DNA from: Hamiltosporidium magnivora
Taxonomy: Eukaryota > Microsporidia > Dubosqiidae
DNA length: 12,746 bases
Direction: 5' to 3'
Assembly (NCBI GenBank): GCA_004325065.1
Contig: PITI01000420.1
Coordinates: 1-12,746, forward strand
Shown here: positions 1 through 7,517 of the stretch, piece by piece
How the letters are laid out: every line of letters starts with the position of its first letter
Position numbering within the stretch: position 1 is the first letter of the stretch
Made by a program: the position numbers and the translations under genes
The notes under the pieces: model-generated
Databases searched by the model: none
Seen by the model: only the letters and a program-made list of their open reading frames with translations
Told to the model about the DNA's origin: nothing

Positions 1-1183
1 CTTCTTCTTTAAATTTCTTTAGAGCTACTGTTGTTCTCACTTTTTGGATCTTAAATAAACAAAATATTCTACTGTTTCAACGATACAGTTCCGACTTGCA
101 TTGTAGGAGTATTCGGTCCTTATAAATGTCATATATTTGATCTTGCAGATGTTAATAATCAGTACATTTTCTTGGCTGCAGATTCCAAGACTATGGACGT
201 ACTTTTCTGAGTAGCTTCTGACATTGCAATTAAGGTCAATATCATCAGCTTATGCTAGGCTTTGATTTCATTTGTTAAATATGTGACCTCCAACCAGTAG
301 GCCTGAATCAAGAACCATTTCTCCAGAGCCAAATTAAATAGTATACACGCCGATGCGTTACCCTTCTTTGGACGCTTAAATGTTCTAACCAGTTCTGATG
401 GAATCTAATGCACTCTGATTCTGCAATTTGATCCAGATATTGTCATTTAAGTCAATATAATCAATGTAGGGGGAATACTAAATTCTTTCATAACTTTTAA
501 AGCATTTTTCTTTTGAATTTGTAATAGACTTACTGAAATCTATAAGAAGGTTTTGAGTACTTACTTTATATTCCAATGTTTTTTCTAGAATTTGTTTTAG
601 GGTATAGGTCTGGTCAGATGTCGGTCTATCTTTCTGGAAGCCACAATGGTATTTTTCGATGATGCTCTCTCAATAAAGTAGCAGTCGTGTGAAAATAATG
701 CTAGACAGAACTTTGTAAGTTGTGCTCAGAAGAGATATTCCTCTGTAATTCTCGCAATCAGTATGCCCTCATTTTTGTGTATTAAGAAGCCCGACTTGTA
801 TCCTATTGTTTAGGCATTTTCTCTTCTTCTTATATCTCAAGAGTAAATGCGTGCGCCCTTAATGTAATTTTGATTAGCGTTTTTAATCTGTTCACTAGGA
901 ATTTCGTTCGTACCAGGCTTTATCATTTTTCATTTTTTTCCATTGCTTTATATACTTCTTCATAGGAAAGCACAATATCTTTATAGCTACCTGTATCCCC
1001 TGGTTTGTCAAACACTTTGTCTATGTCTGCTTGATCTTTGCATTCACCCAGTAGTTCTCTAATATGTTCTGACTTTCTATTTTTTACCCCTTGAGTGTCA
1101 CTTATTATTTCACCTGTTTCACTTCTACAGCTGTTTTCTCGCGGAATGAAAGCTCGTCTAGTATCATTCACTTTTTTAAACAT
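1..1183 (-). pseudogene. LINE reverse transcriptase domain and N-terminal linker, broken
   Basis: The longest surviving frame (1183-923, 86 codons) is the linker that precedes RT; it starts VNDTRRAFIPR and ends with an EVYKAMEKNEK helix, then shifts frame into PGTNEIPSEQIKN (922-881), the usual 'APG.D.IP.E' RT entry. Next come NYRGISLLSTTYKVLSS (750-701), GFQKDRPTSDQTYTLKQILE (642-575) and LLIDFSKS (549-525), whose Asp is the first catalytic aspartate. Further on are KKGNASACILFNLALEK (374-318, from the 'QGDALS..LFNLALE' motif) and the active-site box at 255-238. That box reads stop-Ala-Asp-Asp-Ile, the Tyr of YADD being replaced by TAA at 250-252. Multiple stops and frameshifts exclude function. 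The thumb and 3' end run off the window. Confidence 0.85.
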
Positions 1184-1629
1184 TTTCTGCTCACGTGTCT
1201 AGTATTATATTTCTGAATCCGCTTTATTTGCGTCATCATGGACTGTCTCTTCTTAACTCGGTAAAAACTCTTTTCATTACTTCTCGCGGCTCAAAATCTT
1301 CCAGTATCTAGTCTAGACCGCTTTTTTGTATCATCAGGTTGTAGGCCTAATTCTTAGATATTGCTATGCTTGCACATTCCTCATTAAAACATTCATTTCT
1401 TTTGTCACTTAGCTTTAATCCGATGGATACCCGGGCTACTGCTACTAGATTTTGTTAAAACCTATTCTATTTATCCTCTATACCTTCTTTACACCGTTAT
1501 CTAACTATTTCGTTAGATTATGACTCAAATATTTTTTTCCTTTCATTTTCTTTTAACATACAGGTGCTTTTTCTGATAGACTTGGTTCTTTTTTGATTTC
1601 TGGTGTGTGATATTCCTACTCTTAGTCGT

Positions 1630-2345
1630 GCAACGAACAGGAAACGACCAGTATCAGCGTTTGCACTGTTATGTACTCTAAAATCGAGCAGGCCAGAGCT
1701 TTGACGCTTGTCAATAGGATCTGATCTGTTTGGTTGACTTTCCCACCATATGGCACCGTCCAGGTACCCTTGTGTGTGTTTCTGCGATCAAAAACTGTTC
1801 ACCCAATAATTAAATTTCAATCTATTGCAAAATTAATCAGTCAGAATACATTTTCAGAATGCTCCTTTTGTAAACTATAATTTCAATACTACTACAGGTA
1901 ACGTCTTTACCTATTTTTGCGTTCATGTCTTTTAACAGAAATTAAATGTCACTTCTTGGACAATTGTCGTATAATTTCCCCAAAGGTCATAAAAAGCTCT
2001 TTTTTCTCTTCATTGTATCTTCTATGTGAGCATGGGCATCGATGATACTATGGTTGAAAATTTTTGATCTTATTCTGATTCTACATAGCCTGGGTGCGTA
2101 AGCTTGATATTCGAGTACAAGCAATTTATCTTGTTTTCAACTATGAATCCTGTCTCCGGTAGATGATCCTTTTTCTGGTAACTATATTAGAGTGAATAGT
2201 CCTCCCAATCTATAATTCTTTTTCTAGTCCATCTCATTTCTCGTGGGGCACAATGTCGATTTTACGTTCAGAGATCACATCAGAAAGACACTTATGAGCA
2301 CCGGGTCTATGTAGAGAACACACGTTCTATGTTGCAAGTAGAATA
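1630..2345 (-). pseudogene. LINE endonuclease domain (APE/exonuclease-endonuclease-phosphatase fold), broken
   Basis: An intact copy would nick target DNA to prime reverse transcription. Landmarks on the minus strand: YRPGAHKCLSDVISERKIDI near 2308-2250 (the usual 'R.L..PG....L...L....IDI' opening), ETGFIVENKIN near 2157-2120, NAKIGKDVT near 1923-1895 (the family's 'GDFNAKIG' metal-site region, with the preceding Gly-Asp-Phe not readable), and DKRQSSGLLDFRV near 1715-1675 leading to ADTGRFLFVARLRV, which matches the C-terminal 'DHYLV' strand with the Asp-His changed. These lie in different frames separated by stops, so no protein is made. The catalytic His of the 'SDH/DH' motif is not present (ADTG instead), a further sign of decay. 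Confidence 0.8.
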
Positions 2346-2408
2346 TCGTTTTTCGTTTAACCACGCTAGATGTTTTTTGATTTTCCGTCTAGGTTTAATT
2401 ATGTTTTT

Positions 2409-2550
2409 GGGTTTTCCAACATTTTGGTTTTAAAGGGGGGATCATTAGTCCTATGACCAACCCTCGGCCAGGAGAATCATTCCTTTTAGTCGTCTTATAC
2501 GACAAGCAGAGAATATTCAAAGCCAATTATGCTCCCGAAATGGAAGGGGA
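2409..2550 (-). repeat. Repeat copy A: probable LINE 5' leader
   Basis: This block aligns by eye with 7340-7480 in the same orientation, including the shared strings ggttttaaaggg, gacaa.cagagaatac/t and caagccaatt.tgctcccg. It lies directly upstream (minus strand) of the LINE endonuclease, so it is most simply the 5' leader of that element. It is richer in G and C than its flanks. It has small indels relative to copy B. Confidence 0.7.
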
Positions 2551-3550
2551 TGATGTTATTATTTTAAATTTGTGAATTCTTAATATTTAGGAAAGGTTCG
2601 ATTCTTGTTTTTTTACTTGTTATTTTAATCGTTAATGATACCAATACTGCCCGTTCTAATATGTATAAACCATAAAATTTAACCAAGCTTATTTTCAAAC
2701 GCCTTATTTTGATGGTAACTTGTATTTTTAGAAAACCGAGCCCGCTGCAGGCCTAAAATACGATTATTTATGTATATTTTGAAAAATATTTTTTTGCAAA
2801 AAAATCCTATTTAAATCGAACAAATATTTAGTTATAAGTGTATTTTTGTATTTTAAAGCCTGTTTTGATTTAATGATTACTTCTGTGAAATAAAAAACAT
2901 CTATAGGCAGCACAAGGAGTTGCACCCTCTGCCCCAGACAGTTATTTAATATTCAGATTACATATTTTCAATGCTTTTCTATTTTAATGATATACAAAAA
3001 CTTATTTTTCATTTATGTTTCTATAATTTACATTTGATCTTTATTATTATTGTTTACCATGTATTTATATATGTTTATAAAAAAAAAATAAAGACCGAAA
3101 ATATAGTTTGGACTTTGAATAAATTAAGCCCATTTTTAGTGTTGGAATATGGTTACAGGTGGTTTACAGCATCTTTTTGTTATGAAATTTTCTAAAAACA
3201 AATTACCAGACAACGAGCATTTAAAATTAGTATTAAAAAAATAATTTAAATAGATAATTACATTAAATTGTTCGTTTTCTAAGTTTTCTTTACAAAGAAA
3301 ATATTTTCATAGAATGAAAAAGAAATCTGAAAATTAATAATCTACAAAGTCTTTGTAAAAACGTTGGATATATATGAATATAGTCAGAAGATTAAAATTT
3401 GCTGTAATTTATTCGGAGACTATTCCGCCCGAAAAGCATGGTAAATTATTGATCTGTTAGTAAAATCACTTCTTATTATTCCACCGGTTTATTTTTTTAT
3501 GGTAGGTTTCTATTTTCAAAAAAAACCAAAATAAATCCCATTTTTTGTTT
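2551..3550. other. AT-rich intergenic stretch
   Basis: Mostly A/T with homopolymer runs (for example 2788-2812 and 3080-3091). Apart from the doubtful short frame at 2971-3195 I see no coding run, RNA gene or repeat array. It separates the LINE leader from the LRR gene. Confidence 0.6.
2971..3195 (+). CDS. Doubtful short ORF, hydrophobic 74-residue product
   Basis: The frame opens MLFYFNDIQK and is followed by a very hydrophobic stretch (about residues 11-36, rich in Ile, Leu, Phe, Val, Tyr) that could be one membrane segment. After it come a lysine patch (KKKIKTE) and a 35-residue tail with aromatic residues. No family is recognised. In sequence this AT-rich, a hydrophobic frame of this size can arise by chance, because A/T-rich codons encode Phe, Leu, Ile and Tyr. 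No CCC-type start signal precedes the ATG. It might be the remnant of an N-terminal signal-anchor of an LRR-family gene, but nothing downstream supports that. Confidence 0.2.
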   Translation: MLFYFNDIQKLIFHLCFYNLHLIFIIIVYHVFIYVYKKKIKTENIVWTLNKLSPFLVLEYGYRWFTASFCYEIF

Positions 3551-3556
3551 TTAATA

Positions 3557-3610
3557 TATATTAATTAAATTTAAAGCAGAATATTCATAAATTAATTAAT
3601 TTACACCCCT
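3557..3610 (+). promoter_or_regulatory. Putative start region of the LRR gene: AT-rich block plus CCCC just before ATG
   Basis: A strongly AT-rich tract (3541-3600) is followed by ACACCCCT directly abutting the ATG at 3611. Short C runs or CCC motifs a few bases upstream of the start codon are a known signal in several microsporidia, where 5' leaders can be very short. The tract also carries an imperfect inverted repeat (about 3560-3572 with 3589-3600, attaattaa arms). The CCCC run is the only one in the surrounding 100 bases, which supports this start. Confidence 0.55.
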
Positions 3611-5935
3611 ATGATTGGAACTTCTATAAAAGAATTTTTAGAGAATTTAATTTGCTATCAAAGAGGAATTAGCTTTCTAATTTTGGTTTCTTTTGGTGTA
3701 GATCTAAAAGCAAAAGATAATCTAGTTATTCATTTTTATAATGAATTACTCTATAAAAGTCCCGAAACATATTTAATTGATAAGAAAGTAGTTTTTTCTA
3801 AGTTTGTCAAGAAAAAATTCAAATGCTATGCTCATATTCATTGTTTAGATTGCAAAAAATTTACAATCAAAAATCGAACAGATTGTCCATTTAATTTTAA
3901 GTACGAAGATTTAGCCGAGCCAAATACTATCATATTTGTAAATTCAAATATATTGACTTATGAAGATTTTATTCATTGTTATAGTATTCTTAAGAATACA
4001 TCTGGATTAAAAAATGATTTAAATTTGAATGATTTTCTGTTAGTTATACGTATACTTGATATTTTTAAATTTAAAAAAGACAAATGTTTTAAACAGATCA
4101 TTCGGGTGCTTTTAATGTCTTTGCTTTTTAAAAATGAAGGCATACATAAGAAATACAACATAAATATGAAAACAGTTTTATCTCCGTCCTTATTTAAGCA
4201 TATATTTTATGAATTCGGAAGAATATATTTTTTTAGAAAAGATTTCTTTAAATATAACCTTCTTTATGGATGCCAATCTGATGCTGAAATCATGAAAGAA
4301 TTATACCAAAATTTTGATACAAATTATATTGGTATTCAAAAATTTATTTCCGTAAATTCGAGCTTTATTGCGAAAATAAATAAATGGATGAAATTTGATA
4401 CGGCGCTGGAAAAAAAATTTGAGATTGTTTTTGGACAATTCAAAATCCAAGCGATGCATATATATTTTGATAAGGTTCTAAATAATCTTTCCACACATTT
4501 ACAATACTTGTTTTTTTCACATATCGAAGAACTTTGTATTTCTGATTGGCACAATACATTGGATTTCTTTGAACAAATAGATACAAATTATGTTTTTAAA
4601 GGTGTTAGATGCCTAATTTTCATTAGATGTGAGTTTTCTTCGTTTCCTAGAAATATATTCAAAAATATGATATCTTTAAAACACATATATTTTATTCTCT
4701 CCACGATATTATCGATAGATTATTTTAATGAAACATATAAACGTATGCAAATATTCCAGTCTTTTATATATGATGAGCTTACAAGTAAAAAAAACATAAA
4801 CAATTTTAGAGAAATTACCAATAATCAGCGGATAAGAATTAAAAATATTGGCAAAAAAGATTTGAATAGTTCAAATAAAGGTAGGATTACAGTCTTTGCA
4901 TTTAAAGAGGAAAAATATCGAGTGTATACTTTAAATAAGCTGGGATTTGAATTTGAAAATTTTATGTTTGATGTTTTCGTTTCGAATATACAAACAATCA
5001 AAAAAATAAATCTCACCATTAGAGAAATCTGTATGAAAGGATTAATTTTTAAAAATTCATTTATAAACCAAAACATTAATTCAATAAAAATCCGGAGTTC
5101 AAGGCTAGAAGATGATATTCTACATAATATTTTAACAATTCCGAGTTTGAAAAAACTAGAAATTTTATATTGTACAATTGTATTTAACAAAGAAATTAAG
5201 TTTAAAAAAAATATGTTTTTAAAATATCTATTTTTAGAATATTGTAATTTTGAAAATCCTAAAAGATTTGTTCATTTAATAAATAGTATGCCGAAATTAC
5301 AACAAATGAATTTACGTTATAATACAAATCTCAATGTATTTGAACAAAATTACAAAGATAAAATAAGTGAGTTCGAATTTTTAACGAAATTGGTATTTTG
5401 TAAAATCAATGATTTTGAAGGAGAAATCCCAGAATTTCCAGATTTTAAATTTATTTCGGATCTGAACATAGGTTTTAGATATAAAGAAGGCTCGATTTTC
5501 AAACTTTTCTTTAATAAAAGCTTAAACACTATTCAATATTTATCAATCCATAGTTTTAAAATCGGTAAAAAAGATGAGCATGCGATTTCAAAATCTAAAA
5601 ACATGAAACATCTGTATTTTTATGATTGCGAATTTATAAATATCACATTTTCCGATCTTTTCGATACCACTGAAACATATATGATTGAAAGATTGATTCT
5701 TGAAAAAATATCTCTTTGCAAACCTGATGTATTATTTTTAAACAGTCTCATTCATTTAAAAATCCTTCATCTTGAAATCGAAAAATTTATTATTGATCCG
5801 TCACAGTTGCTTTACTTCTTTGATCCGGGAAAATCTGAAATAATGTTAACCTTATGGATGAAAAAAGAGGATTGGTGCGACATATGTATGTTTGTAGAAA
5901 TATATGGAAATAATAACCTGATTTATTGTATATAG
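3611..5935 (+). CDS. Large leucine-rich-repeat-like protein, 774 residues
   Basis: The only long intact gene here. I see a hydrophobic segment at residues 19-31 (ISFLILVSFGV region) that could be a signal or anchor. A cysteine/histidine cluster follows at 72-92 (C72, H75, H77, C78, C81, C92), then IIFVN at 107-111. A helical middle (about 115-290) follows. From about 305 to the end there are irregular LRR-type strands of the LxxLxI/FxxCxF kind: IEELCISDW (305-313), VRCLIFIRCEF (332-342), LKKLEILYCTI (513-523), LKYLFLEYCNF (537-547), LQQMNLRYN (563-571), IQYLSIHSFKI (641-651), MKHLYFYDCEF (665-675), IERLILEKISL (692-702), LKILHLEIEKF (716-726). Repeat spacing is loose, unlike typical 22-24-residue LRRs. 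LRRs normally mediate protein binding; partner and location are unknown. The start is supported by CCCC immediately upstream. The C terminus may be shortened, since related coding remnants continue past the stop in the +1 frame. Function is not identified. Confidence 0.9.
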   Translation: MIGTSIKEFLENLICYQRGISFLILVSFGVDLKAKDNLVIHFYNELLYKSPETYLIDKKVVFSKFVKKKFKCYAHIHCLDCKKFTIKNRTDCPFNFKYEDLAEPNTIIFVNSNILTYEDFIHCYSILKNTSGLKNDLNLNDFLLVIRILDIFKFKKDKCFKQIIRVLLMSLLFKNEGIHKKYNINMKTVLSPSLFKHIFYEFGRIYFFRKDFFKYNLLYGCQSDAEIMKELYQNFDTNYIGIQKFISVNSSFIAKINKWMKFDTALEKKFEIVFGQFKIQAMHIYFDKVLNNLSTHLQYLFFSHIEELCISDWHNTLDFFEQIDTNYVFKGVRCLIFIRCEFSSFPRNIFKNMISLKHIYFILSTILSIDYFNETYKRMQIFQSFIYDELTSKKNINNFREITNNQRIRIKNIGKKDLNSSNKGRITVFAFKEEKYRVYTLNKLGFEFENFMFDVFVSNIQTIKKINLTIREICMKGLIFKNSFINQNINSIKIRSSRLEDDILHNILTIPSLKKLEILYCTIVFNKEIKFKKNMFLKYLFLEYCNFENPKRFVHLINSMPKLQQMNLRYNTNLNVFEQNYKDKISEFEFLTKLVFCKINDFEGEIPEFPDFKFISDLNIGFRYKEGSIFKLFFNKSLNTIQYLSIHSFKIGKKDEHAISKSKNMKHLYFYDCEFINITFSDLFDTTETYMIERLILEKISLCKPDVLFLNSLIHLKILHLEIEKFIIDPSQLLYFFDPGKSEIMLTLWMKKEDWCDICMFVEIYGNNNLIYCI

Positions 5936-5936
5936 G

Positions 5937-6116
5937 AGATTAAAATGGCTTGATATTTTATTAAATGGATTTTTTAGATTTGGGTTATTGTCATTCTGAT
6001 ATTAAATATATTTATTGGGAAGAAATGGAGGTGAAAGGTGGATAACTACATTAAATAATATCTGTTTAGCAGAGATAAGTTTATTTTGTCTAGAAAATGT
6101 TTGCATTTTTAGTTAG
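5937..6116 (+). pseudogene. Out-of-frame coding remnant following the LRR gene (former C-terminal extension?)
   Basis: In the +1 frame relative to the gene just upstream, reading continues RLKWLDILLNGFFRFGLLSF, meets two stops around 5997-6005, then runs 36 codons containing ITTLNNICLAEISLFCLENV before TAG at 6114. The second part has the L..L..I.L pattern of an LRR. Its DNA (about 6030-6072) aligns by eye with 9072-9113, where the dead paralog reads ITTLKTIWLE (roughly 31 of 42 bases). The simplest view is that the intact gene once extended about 60 codons further and was cut by a frameshift near its end. Alternatively this is a separate paralog remnant. Confidence 0.45.
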
Positions 6117-6332
6117 TGATAATTAAATTAGTTTTTCGGTTCTTCTATGGAAATTGTAAAGGAAAGAAGACCTTTAAAATTCCAACAATTTTTTTACAAG
6201 CTTAGTTTAGTATTTTTTTTAATGTAACAGATCAAATCCACGCCTAAACTTGTAGGTAAATACAATGTAGAACTAGCCTTGCCTACTTTGTTTAGAATAC
6301 TTAGCGTCGGAGAGATATAAAAACGGACACCC

Positions 6333-6353
6333 TGTGATATTATTTATATCACA
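6333..6353. other. Perfect 8-bp hairpin with 5-base loop
   Basis: TGTGATAT and ATATCACA flank TATTT. It is followed by an A/T tract with further short self-complementary segments (6354-6390). There is no T run suited to a bacterial terminator, and in a eukaryote the role is unclear. It marks the left edge of a less AT-rich island, so it could be a mobile-element end. Confidence 0.35.
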
Positions 6354-6379
6354 AAAATATAATATTTTTATTTTATATT

Positions 6380-6890
6380 TTAAAATAAAAAAGAGATGTG
6401 TGCCACGATGAAAAAAACCAATAAAGACGATTATTTTACTTATAAAAACAATTCTTTACACAATAACAAAGGAACCGTGAGCAGGAAGACGATCTCCTTG
6501 TTAGAGACGTACTTCAAACTTAGTTGCCTTCCCGAAAATCACGGCAGACCCTTTAAAAAACCAGGTATGTATAATAGCAGGTTATGCCTGTTGGTATGAT
6601 CTTGCAACGTCTAGTAAGGCTCTATGTAACTTTCTGGGATATGTCAGGCTTGAAAGCAGATTTTAATTGGAAATCGTAGAGTAAGTGGAATTTTCGCTAG
6701 TCTTAAAGCTGAAAGTCTTGTATAAGACTTGAGATCCGCCCGGGTAACGGCATTAACGACCACTATGTAACAGTATCATCTATTATAGGAATTATGCAAA
6801 GTTTTGGATTAAAAAGCTGTATGCCGTAGTAAGCAGTGAATACCGATAGATTGGTTGTTGTTTATCTTAGTTGGACCTGAACTGTGTTAC
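6380..6890. other. Less AT-rich island of unknown origin, with a 67-codon frame
   Basis: Base composition is clearly less AT-biased than on either side. One plus frame (6396-6599) is open for 67 codons, beginning MCATMKKTNKDD and ending SRLCLLV, lysine/threonine-rich at first. I recognise no family. Short open runs exist on both strands after it, none dominant. The island is best regarded as a degraded insertion, possibly transposon-derived. A small piece (6738-6750, ccgggtaacggc) resembles a large-subunit rRNA string but the flanks do not follow it. Confidence 0.3.
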
Positions 6891-7255
6891 TTTCGCAAAA
6901 AACACTTAAAATATGTCTTTTAAGAAAAAATATATCATATAAACAATAAATATATTCAGAAAAAATATATTCTCATGAATTTAAGAGGCTTTAAAAATTA
7001 TATTAAAATTTCTCTAAAAAGTAATTCTATTTGAATATTCCGAGATTATAATATCACAAAAAACAATATATTATATGAGGAAAGCATCTGTTTTTAATTA
7101 AGATATTTTAGAATCGTTAAATCAGAAATAGTAATTATTGTGTCATTAAATGCTTTGAATATTAAATAATTAAGTGTATAAATGTTTAAACTTTGGTTCC
7201 CGATGATTTTAATCCTATATACATGGTAAATAGTTTTATCTATATTCATTCATCC
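6891..7255. other. AT-rich spacer
   Basis: Very AT-rich with near-duplicate short words (agaaaaaatatat near 6923 and 6958). No coding run or RNA gene is apparent. Confidence 0.6.
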
Positions 7256-7339
7256 TTGGTCTTACAGCTCTGTGCGAGCCTTGGTATCCCTTAGTAATAC
7301 TGCCCACCTGGCTTTTTCGAGTGGATTTGTTTACTTATC

Positions 7340-7480
7340 GGGTTTTGTACAAGGTGGTTTTAAAGGGTGGGTTGTTAGCCCTACGCCCAACATGGAGGAT
7401 CAGCCTATTTTAGTCCCCTCTTACGACAATCAGAGAATACTCCAAGCCAATTCTGCTCCCGGCATGGTGAGGGAAGTTTT
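7340..7480 (-). repeat. Repeat copy B: LINE leader fragment without the element body
   Basis: Homologous to 2409-2550 in the same orientation. Shared words include gggtttt, tggttttaaaggg, cagagaatac/t and caagccaatt.tgctcccg. The GC-richer stretch begins near 7262, so the inserted segment may start there. An open frame of 75 codons (7272-7499) runs through it but is incidental to the repeat. No endonuclease or RT remnant lies to its left, as would be expected if the whole LINE were present on the minus strand. The pseudogene at 7518 begins directly to its right. Confidence 0.65.
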
Positions 7481-7517
7481 ATCTATATATTTGTATTAAT
7501 TGACTTCGGTTTTATAG

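Larger units (their letters stand above)
1..2550 (-). mobile_element. Degraded non-LTR retrotransposon (LINE), endonuclease + reverse transcriptase, 3' end outside window
   Basis: Read on the minus strand, this stretch gives in order a leader (2550-2350), an apurinic-like endonuclease (about 2345-1630), a linker (about 1600-920) and a reverse transcriptase (about 922 to the window edge). That order is typical of single-ORF or ORF2-type LINEs of animals. Motifs are recognisable but scattered over all three frames by indels and many stops, so the copy is dead. The element enters the window 3' end first; its 3' UTR, tail and target-site duplication are not visible. I did not assign a clade; endonuclease and RT wording resembles LINEs abundant in arthropods and other animals. 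An animal-type LINE inside what otherwise looks microsporidian suggests either host-to-parasite transfer or host sequence in the assembly. Confidence 0.85.

Noticed and set aside
923..1183. 86-codon minus-strand frame as an independent gene
   Set aside because: Its sequence is the LINE linker before reverse transcriptase and continues out of frame into RT motifs.
3979..5190. Three minus-strand open frames (3979-4161, 4336-4554, 4825-5190)
   Set aside because: They lie wholly inside the intact LRR gene on the opposite strand and are low-complexity hydrophobic shadows.
6735..6790. Resemblance of ccgggtaacggc and following bases to large-subunit rRNA near the R2 insertion site
   Set aside because: Only about 12 bases match; upstream and downstream rRNA context is missing, so chance is likely.
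7272..7499. 75-codon plus-strand frame
   Set aside because: It is incidental to the repeat shared with 2409-2550; the other copy does not keep the frame open.
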